Program-made: the position numbers and the translations under genes
Assembly: GCF_009727055.1 (NCBI RefSeq)
Contig: NC_052359.1
Span: forward strand, 20,100,208-20,164,207
Length of the DNA: 64,000 bases
DNA from: Benincasa hispida
Lineage: Eukaryota > Streptophyta > Magnoliopsida > Cucurbitales > Cucurbitaceae
Direction of reading: 5' to 3'
Notes under the pieces: model-generated
Seen by the model: only the letters and a program-made list of their open reading frames with translations
What the model was told of the DNA's origin: nothing
Databases searched by the model: none
In this document: positions 1-13,159 of the stretch, in pieces
Layout: the number at the start of each line of letters is the position of its first letter
Position numbering within the stretch: the stretch's first letter is position 1

Positions 1-370
1 CAATAAGCCTAACATGTTATAGATTCATCTGATTGAGGAGCTAGGAACACAACTACACATGATCAAACTCACTTCATCCCTCATATTGGGGTAAGTAGAT
101 AAATTGCTCCCTTAAAGGTTGATTCTGGGGCTTGAACAATGTGGCCACATCCCTCTCCTAGCCTAAGAGGGACTTGGTCATAGTTGGACTATGACTTATT
201 ATTCATTAGAGGGATCAATGGTACTTAAAGAGTTAGATGTAACTACAGGGGCAAAATGGTAATTTTAGTCCAATTGTACTTACGAGAAATTTGTGAAGGG
301 TCATCGCACTATTGACTAGTTATATCTAATGGACACAGAAATAAATCTATAGTGCGAAGAGTGCAGTTGT
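1..370 (+). repeat. copia-type LTR fragment, left arm of inverted pair
   Basis: This stretch matches, in forward orientation, LTR sequence seen many times in the window (for example 32420-33130 and 45000-45720). Shared blocks include GTAAGTAGATAAATTGCTCC, GGCTTGAACAATGTGG and CTTAAAGAGTTAGATGTAAC. Near base 370 the same LTR starts again in reverse complement, so this is one arm of an inverted pair. It runs off the window edge and no coding sequence is visible. Confidence 0.75.
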
Positions 371-1268
371 CACTCCACTAAAGATCGTCAGTCGTACTCT
401 TCACATTGGATATACCCCATCAACGATGAGTTTATCCTTCACAAATTGTTCGTAAGTACAGCTAGGCCAAAATTATCATTTAGCCCTTATAGTTACATCT
501 AACTCCTTAAGTACCACTAATCCCTCTAACGAACAAAAAGATATAGTCCAACTATAACCGAACCTCTGTCACGCCAGGAGAGGGTATGGAGCCACATTGT
601 TCAACCCCCAGAATCAGCGCTTAAGAAAGTAATTTCTTTACTTATTTTAACGAGAAGGATTTTTTGATGCCATATTCCCAACTCCCCAATCAGATGAATC
701 CCTAAATAGGCATATTGAGTCGGCGATACAGGCCACTACTCTCATCTATGCAAATTAAAGGACTGCCTTTATAAGCAGAAGTGCACAACTGACTCAGGAT
801 TCAGGTCAAGACACCCATAGTCATCATGATGAAATGTAAGTCTCTTCTATCAAGGGTGTTATATAGAGAAATTATTCATTTTGTCGTCTGGACTTATGCA
901 AACTCTTTGTATAGAACACCCACACTCACATGGTTCTACATGAATGATTAGGATCAGATCATTTGTAGCATTTTATAATAATTGTAACAACTACAAAACG
1001 GGTCGTATTCGTTGTATCACCAGGATAGGGTATCCAATCTTATCCATCTACTACAGACCATCTAGGTTATCACTTAAACATGATCCACCTATATGTCATA
1101 CATGTTTAAGTTACAGAAGATAACCTTGGATCTTAGTTTATTAGTTTTGTGGGTTAATGCTACTAAATGCCAAATAAAATACATATTATATTATTATTTA
1201 AATAAATAGTTTGCATAGTACAATTACAAATTACAAGACCCATGAGGTTTAAGGTATCAACCCCAACA
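371..1268 (-). repeat. copia-type LTR fragment, right arm of inverted pair
   Basis: Reverse-complement copy of the LTR family. It runs from the conserved block TCACTCCACTAAAGATCGTC to a CCCAACA end at about 1268, which on the minus strand is a typical TGTTGGG LTR start. Its first 350 bases or so are complementary to bases 1-370. The closest relative in the window is the minus-strand LTR at 18540-19581. Confidence 0.75.
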
Positions 1269-4200
1269 ATATCAATATATCCATAGATATTTTCATCCTT
1301 GCTTTTATCATCCACGATTTATCCATTATGTTATAACATAATAAAATGAAATCAATGAGACAAACCACATTATATTAAATATAAGGAAGTTAAATAAAAT
1401 TTGGGGAAGGGTTACCTTTAGCTTAAACTAAATTTATAACAAGCATCTAAATAACTACCATAGTCATTCCATAGCTAAATTTCTCAATATATATATTTAA
1501 AGTTCAACGATAGAGATCTTAAGATATAAAAAAAAATCACATAACAAGTACAATTAACGTTCCCAATATTTTTTAAAAAAGTAAAGCATCTAAGTGATTG
1601 CCACAACTGTAGGATAGTCATTCTATAACTAAACTAATCAACATACTACACTTAACACACCCCTCAATATGTTAAAAGATATATAATTAAACTTCAACCA
1701 TAGAGATTTAAAGATTTCGCAAAAGGAAAATTATATGAATTTTTCAAAACAAGAGACTTTGAATAATTTAATGATTTCTCAACCCAAAAGAAAAAATCGT
1801 TTGAGACACATTTGCACACACATGTAATTAAGAATTAAGCTTTATCTCACTTTTTAGTTTAACAATATGTGAGAGAAAAGAAACTCGAACTTTCTATCCT
1901 TTAGTCTTGGTTAAAAATTGTGTTCAAGTTAACATCTACCTCGATGGATTAACATTGCTAAGAATTTCATGAGTGTATGAATTTTTTAAAAGGAAACAAA
2001 ATCTATTCTCTTTCTTCAAACATTTTATTTCCTCTACTTAGAGAAGAGAGAATGTTAAAAGGTTAAATGGATTTTTCTAAACAAACTCACCATCTATATA
2101 TATATTCCTCTAATAATATTCCCTTTTTCTAATAATATATATATAAGTTATTGGTGCAAATGTTCTTCAAATTTTTATAAAGAGGAAAGATGGGAAGGTC
2201 AATTGTTGACAATTAGTTAATCTCTAAATTATGAACAACAATGAGATAAAATCAATACAAACAAACTACAATCGAAATCAGAAAATTGACCAAATTCATT
2301 CAAACAAACTATAAGAACCTAAATTGAAGCGAAAATTGATGAAATTCCCAAAAACGAAATCACTCCAAACTTTCAAATAAAAAGCATTTGACCTCAATAA
2401 CAGATTGAGCACAAAATCAGATTCAATAGGTGCTGATAAACATTTTAATTAAAACTCATTTATTGCCCAAAAAGTTGTTGACAACGATGTCGATAGTGGT
2501 CGACAAAGGATACGATGGCGGGCAGTGGTTGCAACGTTAATAAAGGAGTAATGCTGGCAGTCGTCGATGAAGAAGACAGCACAGAGGATAGGGAAGAGGA
2601 CGACAAGGAAATTGTTCTTGCGCCGGCAGTCATTGACGGAGAGGAGGATCGCTGAAATCTTGAAGGAGCAGCGACAGTGGAGGACAATTGAAGAGATGTC
2701 TAGGGCACGTGGGTATTGATTGTGTAAACTAAATGGAAAGGGAAATGAGGAAAAATAAAGAGAATTTGCATTCTACGACAAATAGATTTTAAGAAACAAA
2801 AGTCATGACTTCAACTTTTTTTTTGTAATTGTAAGTGTGTCAATCATATAGAAATCAGATAGTAATCACATGATAATCATATAAAAATTAGATAACAATC
2901 AAATTTTTAAACGAAAATTTTTTTTAACACATTTGCAAAAAAACAAAATCTAGGGAAGTACGTCCAATTTTTAATTTTTTTCAATTAAAATTGTAATCAC
3001 CCCAAAAATGAAACCCAAAACGACATCATTTTGGGCGTTTTTCTGAACAAGCAATGCTTGTCAAGAATGCGGTCATTGTTGACCACGGTCACCATGAATC
3101 AATATAATCTAAACTCGGGCAAGAATATTTCAAATTTGGCGTGCTTTAGCATTCATTTTCGCATGTAAATATGAGGAATATGCTTGATGGGCAACCGTCA
3201 ACGTAAATACTATTTTTGACGGGAAATGCCTGTCAAGAAAACATTTTCTTGACCTTCATAGCCCATCAACAAAGTGAAAAATCGAAAATTCATTGTTGGA
3301 CTGAAATTTATATATTTTTGTGTTAAGAAATATGTGTTTATTGGCATTTTCGTGTGTCAACTTAAATCTAAACAAATATTGACTTTTTATGACCATCAAT
3401 ATATGTATTTTAAAATTAATAGTTATTTTTTAAGTTCTAAATTAAGGTTTTATTGACGGTCTTATGCCATGAACATCAACTAAACAATAAACTCATCCGT
3501 AAAAAAATTTTAAATTTGTAGTAGTAGTTGATCGTTATTGTGCCATGAAAGAAAATTTTTTGTGTGAACTCAATGCTAAATTGCTTCTTGTCGATTGCTC
3601 TCCAAAGTTAATACAACGTTCTTTTTCAAATGTGCACTCATCGGAGAAGGATTGAAATCAAATGATATAACAAACTTGTTATGATCTATAGTAAAAAGAC
3701 GGAAGAATAAAAGAGGAAAAAGATGAATTTGTGTTACTGTTTCTTTTAAAACTAAATCCCAAATTCAAGACGAAAAATAAAAAAAAAAAAATTTAAAATA
3801 AATTTGAAATTGATTTCAGATCCATAAATTAGGGGAAATGTTATAAATCTCAAATTTGTAATATACCATTTTTGTCCAAAACTTGAAGGGAAAAAGTAGT
3901 AAAAGGTTATTTATTTTTATGCACGAGTGTGGTTATCTGAACCCACCCTCTAACCGAATCATAGTGATATGTACGTATGAGAATAGATTCTGCTGCCACT
4001 ACGACTACATTTTACATGTGGAATATGATATTTTTCTCAAATAAGATTTTTCAATGGACCAAAAGCTAAATCATCCCCAACACATAGTTGGATCTCATTC
4101 TTCCTAGGGCTTCTCTCGGTAGTCACAATAAATGCTTTCAGTGACAACAACGATATATCGAATCATAGAAAACATAAAGAAATAAAAAATCAAATAATTA

Positions 4201-4469
4201 TCAAACCATTCTAAATTTCAGATATAAAGATGTCTCTTTTTGAAACGTGAACATAAAAAATATATTTTTTGTTTTTTTAATTTATTTAATATACATCATA
4301 TGTAATTCAACACTTGTTTTTTGAAGGTTTCACATTATTTGACTAATACATCATCTTTGATTTTGTACCATTTTCATTTAAATTAATAAATGAGTAATAA
4401 TTTGAATGCCTAGCAAGTGTCTACTCCTACTCCCAAGTCCCAAGACACTATACCTACTCTCAAAATGCA
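1269..4469. other. AT-rich intergenic region, no supported gene
   Basis: No convincing gene. The 75-codon minus frame at 2460-2687 is low-complexity Ser/Thr-rich and has no recognisable domain. Bases 3000-3530 contain repeated GTCAAGAA and TTGACGG words in both orientations, a pattern like the subterminal repeats of CACTA elements, but no clear terminal repeat was found. The distal promoter of the downstream ABCG gene must lie in the right part. Confidence 0.5.
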
Positions 4470-4478
4470 TATATATAA
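4470..4478 (+). promoter_or_regulatory. possible TATA box of ABCG gene A
   Basis: TATATATAA lies about 205 bases upstream of the ATG at 4682. It is followed by a CT-rich stretch (about 4595-4660, CTTTCACTCC and TTTCTTTCTC) typical of plant 5' leaders. The placement is plausible for a TATA box, but no transcript evidence is available and AT-rich words are common here. Confidence 0.35.
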
Positions 4479-4681
4479 CTCTTAAGATCAGCCTTTCGTA
4501 TTTGAGTTTACAAGATAAAAACACCCACCATTTTCCTACTGCCATAAAACTTGTCAAAAGTGAGAGAGAAAGATCAGCCACCTACATTCATCTATATCTT
4601 TCACTCCTCCTTTCTTTCTCTTCCCAAGTGTATTTAGAGAGATAGAGAGAGAAATCTCTGAAGAAAAAATACAGGGAAACA

Positions 4682-7600
4682 ATGGCAGATATCGAGGCTC
4701 AAACGAACAAGAAGATGGAGTCGGATCGTCTGGAAGCCACTGCCTTTTCTACTAAGGCAAATCACCCTGTCACTTGGAGGGTAATCCAAAGACAACCATT
4801 TACATCTTTCAAACATCAACAATATCCTTTAACATCGTTCCTATTCTTTTACCTTCTTTTTTCTTTTTCAAATCAAAGTATAATATAAAATTAGGGTTTT
4901 GTTTGGTAACTATTTCCTTTTTTGTTTTCGATTTTTGAAAATTAAACCTATTTTCTCACTTTTTCTTATAATAGTATGTATCTTTTTTTAATACTAAGAG
5001 TTGAATTATTAGCCAAATTCCAAAAATGAAAACAAGTTTTCAAAAACTATTTTTTAGTTTTCAAAATTTGGCTTGGTTTCTTAAAACATGAGCAAAAAGT
5101 AGATAATAAGTCTGAAATTTAGAGGTGAGAGAGGTGTTGTAGGCTTAATTTTCAAAATCTAAAAACTGAAAGTCAAATGGTTACCAAATGTAGCCTAAGT
5201 TTTTCTAATCCTAAAAGCTTAAATCTCGTTTGATAATCTTTTTGTTTTTGTTTTTGAATATATATTAAATTTATAAATATTAATCCCATAAAAAAAATAA
5301 AGCTCTGTTTGATAATCATTTAAATTTTTGTTCTTGGTTCTCGATTTTTGAAAACCTGATTTTAATTGTAGTATTTGAAAAACAAAAATCATGGTTATTA
5401 TTTTCGATTTTTTGTTTTTGACAAAACAAAAAAATCAATAATATGTTTGGCAATTATTTTTTTGTTTTCTGTTAGTTAAATTAAAAATTTTGAAAAAAAA
5501 TCATGTTTGACAATTGCGTTATTTTTTGTTTTTAAAAATCAAACTAAGTTTATATATATATATATATTTAAAGCTAAAATCAAGTAATTTTTAAAAGAAG
5601 TTTGAATTTTAGAATTTTTTAAATAAAAAACTTTAAGATATACTTTTTAAAATGAAAAATAGAAATTATTTTGGAAATAAAGTTTTAAGATAAGAAAATA
5701 TTTTTGTCATTATTTAATTTATTTTTATATAAAGCTAGAAATTGTTAATATAAAATAGAAAAAAAAATAAAAGTTAAAAATACATTATTATCGTTTCAGA
5801 GATCAAACCCACATCATAGAGTATGACAAGTAGTATGCCAACTACCAGTCCACATGACATTTTCATTATACATGCGAACGCGCGTTCTATAAAAACTAAA
5901 AATCATTTTTTAAAAACGTTATCTTTTTGTTTTTTGATTTTTCTCAACTATTTTGAAATTGTTTTTAAATGTGAAAAATAGAATACTCAATATTTTACCA
6001 AACAAACCCATTTTTAAAAAAATTTTAAATAAAAAACAAAATAGTTATCAAAAGACTCATAGTTTTCAAAGTGTAATTTTTGTTTAAAATTTGACTAAGA
6101 ATTCAATTATTTTTGTAATAAAAAAACTTGAAGAAACAAACATATAATTCAAAAACATAAGACTCAAAATAAAATTGTTATCAAATGGAAATGTAGTATT
6201 CAAAAACTTGATTTTATTTTTAGAATTTAAACTATGAATTCAAGTATTTCTTTAATAAATGTGAAACTCCAATAAAAAACTTGGGAGAAAACTATAACAC
6301 CAATTTTACAAAATGAAATCACATTATCAAACGTAGCCTTAAAGTTTTTTGGATTTATAACATCTTTATGAATGATTTAAAAAAAATGACATTTTTAAAC
6401 TTCGATTGAATTTTGAAAAATAGGTACATGTGGTTCATGTGTTTTCAAAATATAATTTTTTGACAAAAATAATTCTAACAATTTCAAATTCATTTCCATG
6501 TGACTTTTATCATAATCACTTTGACACCTAAATTTTTTATCATAGTGGTGATTTAACATTTTGTTTTGTTTGCATACAGTTCAATGACATACATTATAAG
6601 ATCAAATCCAAGCAAACAAGCTTTTTAATCCCAAAGAAAGAAAAACTAGATGAGAGAACAATACTTAAAGGACTAAGTGGAGTGGTTAGTCCGGGTGAGA
6701 TGTTGGTCATGTTAGGTCCATCAGGGTCCGGCAAAACAACTCTTCTAATAGCATTAAGTGGCCGAATCAATGGACATCTCGACGGAGCTATAACGTATAA
6801 TGGAAAGCCCTTCTCGAGTGAAATGAAACGTCGAATCGGATTCGTTACACAAGATGACATTCTCCATCCCCATTTGACGATAGTCGAAACTCTAGCCTTT
6901 ACTGCCCTTCTAAGATTACCAAACACTTTAACAAAACAAGAGAAACTGGCGGAGGTAGAGGTAATGATCTCCCTGCTAGGTTTAAGCAAATGCAAGAACA
7001 CCATCGTGGGGAGCCAAACTCTGAGAGGGGTTTCTGGGGGAGAGAGGAAAAGAGTCAGCATTGGCCAAGAAATACTTGTAAATCCCAGCTTGTTGTTTCT
7101 GGACGAGCCGACATCGGGCCTTGACTCGACCACGACGCAGATGATTTTGACGATGATGGGGGAGTTCGCTAAGGGAGGGCGGACCGTGGTTATGACGGTT
7201 CATCAGCCATCGAGCCGTCTTTTCTATTTGTTCCATAAACTCTTATTGCTATTGGAAGGAAATGCAGTATACTTTGGAAAGGGATCGGAAGTTATGGATT
7301 ATTTTTCGAGTATTAGATATTCTCCATCTGTCCCTATGAACCCTTCTGATTTTTTGTTGGATCTCATTAATGGTATGCCTTTTTTCTGCCTTGTCTTTGC
7401 TTCATATTTCATTGCTATGTTTCTATTAAAATATTATTTTAACTATAGGTTTGGTGGTTATGAAAAAAAAATTGCTCCACCATCTTGATATATCTCAAAT
7501 ATTGTCCAATAAAATATTGTCATGTGGTATTTTTGTTCTTTTAAAAGATAAATTTTTACTAATTCTACTTTTACGTGGTTAATAAGGAAAGAGTATAAAG

Positions 7601-10600
7601 ATAATTACACCTAATCATTGCTCGATTGTTGTTTACTTCTTGTATTTGTCTCTCATTAAAATGGTTCTAATTATTTGGCACTTTAATGCATTTGCACCGA
7701 CTAATCATGAAGTTTTCTCACCAATTTAATTGTCCAGTTTAATTGTCTAGGACCTAGGTGGGGAAAATCCTCCCATTACCGAGAAATAAAATTAAAAAAA
7801 AAATAGTTGAAAAATTAGAAAAAAAACACAAGAAAAATAAAACAAACACAGAACTTCCATGTAAAATTTCAAAATCAAAGAAAAACCAAGTTCCACCATA
7901 TTCATTATGTGAAAAATTCACAGTTTGTATCAATCACATCTTTTTTTTCACTCTTAAATTAGAAAATACAAAACACTAATAATAATAATAATAATTACTA
8001 GAGTTAGCATGCAAATTTAAAATGTTTTTAAACTAGAACGATTTAAAATCAAAGGTATAGACTCCTTTTATACTATTTAGAGTCGATCACTTCCTTTCAT
8101 CGTTTTCAATATGAATGTTTTCTCTTCTAATATTTTGACAGAACTTTGAATGTTAGATGCAAAATATATTTTTAATTAATGAAATTTGATTTACGTATCA
8201 TGTAAATTATTGAAATTCAACCATTTTACTCTTGAAAATTGAAATAAACTTTATTCTAACCCTTTTACAAAGTTATTTTCGGTTTAAAACTCTTACACCT
8301 AATAATTTAGATTTTGAGGGAGAAAAGTCAGCAATTACTCCTCAATTCATAAACAATGATTTACACTTGTGGAATTTCTACCAAAATTTTAAGTCCACAA
8401 GTTAGCGAATGTAGGCAACTTGGTGGATGGAATTAGAAGCATTAAGTCCAATCAAAACAAAGATATTTGGGACTCATCTAAACAAAAATTCATTCTTTAG
8501 AAGCACTAATTAGTATTCTAATACTCTAAATCGAGAAAACTCTTTTATGTGATTTTTAGAATCATGATGTATAGTTTTATAGAATGTGAGAGAAAAATTG
8601 TATTAGTAAAGAATATTTTACAGAGACATCTGTAACTACTAGATTACGTATGTATTGACAAAATTTAGTAGACGCCAACTAGTATAAATAGCGGTAATAT
8701 CTTAGGAGTTTGTATCAAGCCAAAAGAAAAAAACCCTTTTTCTCAAATGATCTATCTTTTGAAATTAATCCTCAAACCTCCAAAAGTTTCTTTTAAAAAA
8801 ATAAAAAGTTTAACGAGAAAAACACAGATGTTCATCGAATTAAAGTAAATTAGGTGAATCTTACCTTCAAATTAAAAATCTAATCATGGGTGCACTCAAT
8901 ATGAATCAAGCCTAATGTTTTGTATTGATGAGGTACATATAGGTTTGTCAATGAATGATCCAAATGAGGACCCAACAATAGTTAAGCAAAAGCTTGTTTC
9001 ATCCTATAAGAACAATATCTCTGAAAAGTTAAAGTCAGAGCGACAAGAAAGTGATGATGAGCATTGGTGTAAAGATGGATCATATGAAGACAGCAACTTT
9101 GAGATTTGGCCAACAACTTGGTGCCAACAATTCTGTGTTCTGTTAAGAAGAGAAATTAAGGAAAGGAGGTATGAATCCTTCTCTGCGATGAGGGTTGTGC
9201 AGGTTTTATTGATTGCATTCCTTTGTGGATTCTTATGGTGGCAATCTGATGATTCTCATTTACAAGATAAGGTTTCATTCATTTTCTTCCTTTCTCTCTT
9301 TCATTTCTTTCCATTTTCACTCTCAAACCGCAATTAATTATTTTTATATTCAGGGGCTCAACTAAAAAAAAAAAAAAAACTCTTGAACTTGATACTTTGT
9401 GTCAAAAATATTCTTAGACTTAAAATACTCTTGAACTTTTAATAAATGTTTAAAAAAATATCATTGCTGTTAATTTTAGATGGAAACCGTTAACATTATT
9501 TACAACTCTTCTAACTTTTAAAAATTTCAAAATTAATGTTAAACGTTAACAAAGTTTTTAAAAATACTATTATTCTTAGTATATTAATAAAAATTGTTAA
9601 TACCTCGATGCAGAAATACCTCTAAACTTTCAAAAGTTGTCTTAGTAGCATTTTGTTTCTTTAAAAAAAAAGTATATACCCTTACCACTTATCAAATCTC
9701 ATGAAATTAGTTCTTTTTCAACTCAAGTAACTTTGAATAAATTAATCATTATAAATTAAATAACTTTGTTTTTTTAGAATGTTGAAAGAATTAATGCAAT
9801 TTTTTAAAGTTCTAATTTTTTTTTTCTAAAAGAGGTATTAACAATTCATGTCCATATGCTAATGATCACGTATTCTTTTATGTTCAAAGGTATCTTTGAA
9901 ACTTTTGAACTTGTAAGGGTACTTTTTAAACTTTTGAAATTATGAGGGTACTTTTGAAACTTTTAATAATTCATGGGCATTTTTTACACAAATTACAAAG
10001 TTTAAGGATATTTATTTACAACTTATTGATCCTTCTTAATATCTACCTCCTTAAAATGACAAGACAAAGATCATCCATTTATAACCTTAAACTTTGGAGA
10101 TTATATTAATCATTGAAGCCGGATATTTTATAGCCTTCATTACATTTTGTTTGGATAGACACAAATAAGACTAATCATTTTTTCAATCAAGCCTCTAAAC
10201 CTTTTTTAAACGAATCAATTTAGATTCTCGATCAAGATTTCTTTTAAAAATCATTTATGCATCAATTCTAACCGTCCATTTTTTTAGTCCATCTTTTGAA
10301 GAAATTTACACTCATATAAGAATTGATTCATGGAAAAATTTCAAAGGTAATTTGAATAGAAAGCCTAAATTAATTCACTTATGACAACTTAGCAGCTTAA
10401 TTGATACAATTATAAATCTCACGTGATATTTCTCTAACGAAACCTAAAAAGAGTGTAAACTGATATAATTACACAACCTCCAGATTTAAATTGACACAAC
10501 TATTAGTTTAAAGTTTTAATTACTACAATTACACATATTCAGAGTTCAAAGTTTAAAAGAATAAATTGATATGTTAACACCAATAATAAATATAATGTGT

Positions 10601-11275
10601 ATATGTGTGCAGCTTGGACTTTTGTACTCCATTCAAAACTTTTGGGCTTTCTTACCTGTATTGAAAGCCATCAGCACCTTCTCAAGAGAACAAAAGATAC
10701 TTGAAAAGGAGAGATCCTCAGGAATGTACAGGCTTTCATCTTACTTCATGTCAAAATCAGCCAATGACCTGCCCATGGAGTTGGCTCTTCCCACTATTTT
10801 CACCCTCATAGTGTATTGGATGACAGGCTTAAAACCAACTCTTCCACACTTCTTGGCCACTTTGTTTACTATTCTCCTCAATGTTTTGGCGTTTCAAGGC
10901 TTTGGCTTTGCCCTTGGTGCCCTTATTATGGACCAAACTGCAGCCACCATACTTGGATCAGTCTTGGCTTTGGCTTTCGTTTTAACATCTGGGTTTTTTG
11001 TTCAGAATGTGCCTCAGTTTTTTGCTTGGATTAAGTATCTTTCTATTGGTCATTTTACATACAAGCTTTTGTTGATTTCTCAGTTCAAAGCTGATGATAC
11101 TTATCCATGTCCCAAATTTGGAGGGCTTTGTAAAGTTGGAGAGTTTCCTAACATAAAGCAAATTGGTCTTGAAGGAAAAGCTACCACTGTTCTTGCATTG
11201 GTGGTAATGCTTGTTGGATATCGTCTTATTGCTTATATTGCTTTATTGAGGATTGGTGTCACCAAGAAAAACTAG
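4682..11275 (+). CDS. ABCG-subfamily half-transporter, gene A (4 exons, 627 aa)
   Basis: Exons: 4682-4780, 6580-7372, 8943-9271 and 10613-11275, all with GT/AG junctions, joining into 627 codons plus stop. The protein is a half-size ABC transporter, with the ATP-binding domain first and the membrane domain second. Visible motifs: Walker A GPSGSGKT at residues 79-86, Q-loop Gln124, signature VSGGE 184-188, Walker B LLFLDE 204-209, H-loop His241. Predicted membrane helices lie near 380-397, 408-427, 460-480, 486-513, 518-538 and 598-618. Two cysteines (573, 580) sit in the last external loop, as in plant relatives. The C-terminal half resembles Arabidopsis ABCG9/ABCG21, with ABCG14 more distant (from memory). 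It probably sits in the plasma membrane and must pair with itself or another ABCG half. The substrate is unknown. All key residues are intact, so it looks functional. Its paralogue is at 48699. Confidence 0.93.
4781..6579 (+). other. intron 1 of ABCG gene A, enlarged and repeat-rich
   Basis: Phase-0 intron of 1799 bases, against 86 bases for the same intron in gene B. It is very AT-rich and carries repeated degenerate words such as GTTTGGTAACTATTT, GTTTGATAATC and TTTTTGTTTTTG in both orientations (4900-6340), plus a short TA run near 5550-5567. The repeated words suggest growth by local duplication or a degenerate MITE family. No ORF is supported. Confidence 0.8.
7373..8942 (+). other. intron 2 of ABCG gene A
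   Basis: Phase-1 intron of 1570 bases (GTATGCC donor, ATATAG acceptor) that splits a glycine codon, exactly as in gene B. It is AT-rich, with an AAT trinucleotide run at 7977-7994. The frame at 7758-7979 is lysine-rich low-complexity sequence and is not a gene. Confidence 0.85.
9272..10612 (+). other. intron 3 of ABCG gene A
   Basis: Phase-0 intron of 1341 bases with a GTTTCA donor, identical to the donor in gene B, and a GTGTGCAG acceptor. AT-rich. Bases 9350-10020 hold loosely repeated words (ACTTTTGAAC, AACTTTTAAT). No coding sequence seen. Confidence 0.85.
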
Positions 11276-12277
11276 GATATAGCTTTTTATTTTTTCTTCC
11301 TAATACTAAATTTTATTAGTAAACTAATGTCATAGTACTCCATAAGAAACTGATGAAAGGTGGGAAAATGAAATGAGAATAATTAAATATCCTTACGTAT
11401 ATGTTTGTTTTCTCTTCTACTTTATCCTTTCCTCTTGCGATCAGTATACTGCTATAAGTTTTATGAGCCAAAATAGATTTTCGATATGTTTATTTGGTTC
11501 TAAAGTTTCAAAAGGAATATTTTTGATCTCGTTTGATAACCATTTTATCTTTAAAGTTATACTTTTTTTTCCAATTAGTTTCTGGTAAGATTTGCACATT
11601 CTATAAAAAAAAACAACACTTGTTTGAATTCTAAACCAAATTTAAAAAACAAAGTAAAACTTTTAAATCTCAGCTTGGTTTTTTTCAAACATATTTACAT
11701 AGTAGGAAATAAAGAAAAAAAAACTATCGATAGAAGTACTAATTGCTAAAGCTTAGTTTTAAAAAACTAAAAACCTAATATATGTGTATCAGAGGAAATT
11801 TCGAATCTACATATCGAAAGAAAATAAGTTTCTTTAGAAGTAGTGATTATCAGAAGAAAACTTGACAATGATAAGTAATGAATGACATTTGCTTTTATTG
11901 TTGGGGTATGATAATGGTAAATATTCATATATACTTACTGATCCCTATTCCATTTATTTCTTGTTTAGAAAGAATGTCAGTGATCGCTCATCGATGATTG
12001 TATTTAACAAAAAACAAAAAAAAAAAAATCTCAATGATTACAAGTTCCCGAGTCAGGACTAAGAAAAAAGGTCAAGAAATGTGTTTGTGATATAGTTATT
12101 TAGAGTCATGAAAATCTCTTTTTGTTGTTTTTGAAAACCTACAAATCAACTATGTCCCATTACTGATTCCTTCACTTCATGATATTTTTTTTTCCAGAGA
12201 AAGGAAGTGGGGATAAGTAGGTATATTGTAATATCTAAACTAAGTTGACACATTCATAACACTCACACCATACTCCC
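11276..12277. other. 3' flank of ABCG gene A, no gene seen
   Basis: Holds the 3' untranslated region of gene A and AT-rich spacer. There are several AATAAA-like words but none can be chosen as the polyadenylation signal. The frame at 11373-11588 has no recognisable domain. Confidence 0.5.
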
Positions 12278-12600
12278 ACTAGTACAAAATAGTGTTATAT
12301 TGTCAGTCAAAAATCGACATTATATGGCTACAACGTCAGTTAGGCGACTTACATCGAAAAATGTGTTTCACCTTTAATTAAAGAGAACACATATTGAACA
12401 CATTTAATAACCCATTCTTCGATGTCGGTCCACCTTATTGGCTAACATTAAAGGATTGTGTGATAGCACCGAAAATGTGCTATCCGACTTCATTTAACTT
12501 GGGATTGTTCTTGAATTTTATGTACTTCTTTGATTATTTTGTAGGTTTCGAGTACATTAAGAGTAGAACCAAGCGTTAGTGATGGAAAGTAGCTATAATG
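12278..12600. mobile_element. possible CACTA-type transposon end
   Basis: Begins CACTAGTACAAAA, the form of terminal repeat common in plant CACTA (EnSpm) elements. It is followed by repeated subterminal words around ACATCGAAAA, GATGTCGG and CACCGAAAA. The opposite end (TTTTGTACTAGTG) was not found nearby, so this would be a truncated end. Family assignment rests on the terminal bases only. Confidence 0.4.
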
Positions 12601-13159
12601 GACTAAAATGAAGCTAAATTGCATTAATCGGGAAGAAATAATGAAGAATTACAATCTTGCCCTTGCTTTCACAACATCACAGTGCTCAATAGTTCCATGC
12701 TTGACGCTGAAAAGGCAGTATGATCGTTTTCGTGAAAAACAGACAACGTCGTGGCATTGTCTTAGAGTGTCGCGACACCATCACGATTTCTATAAATAGT
12801 TGTTTAGCCGTCTAGGTCAGGGATCTCTGATTCCAGCTGAACCAAGAATGATTTCTCTCTGTTTTCTCCATCTTTTTGGTCTATCTATATACCTAAACAA
12901 ATCTTTGGTGTCCATGATGTCAACTATAGGCTAAAGTAACCGTTTTCTAGCTTGGGTTTATGATCTTTTCCTACTTTGATGTATTTGTGAGTTTTCAAAT
13001 TGAATTATTGTATCTATTGGTTTCAATTATGTTTTTAGTGAATTGTAATCACATTGTTGTATATTTGTGGATGTATGGTTATCGTTTTGATTTAATATCC
13101 AACTCGTGACACTTGATTGTATGTTGATCTATAGTAAGTATTAGGTTAGGTTGGCTTGC
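12601..13159. other. unassigned spacer, possibly transposon-derived
   Basis: No gene seen. The text around 12860-13110 (repeated mentions of GTATTTGTGAG, TTTCAAATTGAATT) looks like non-coding retroelement sequence, but I could not match it to another copy in the window. Confidence 0.3.

Noticed and set aside
2460..2687. 75-codon minus frame rich in Ser and Thr
   Set aside because: Low complexity, no recognised domain, no supporting splice or promoter signals.
3000..3530. CACTA transposon
   Set aside because: Repeated GTCAAGAA and TTGACGG words fit, but no CACTA terminal repeat or 3-bp duplication could be placed, so not called as an element.
6594..7236. Minus-strand frames opposite ABCG exon 2 (also 48871-49056 and 49241-49504)
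   Set aside because: They are mirror frames of a strongly conserved coding exon, with no domain of their own.
7758..7979. 73-codon frame inside intron 2 of gene A
   Set aside because: Lysine-rich low-complexity text made by A-rich intron sequence.
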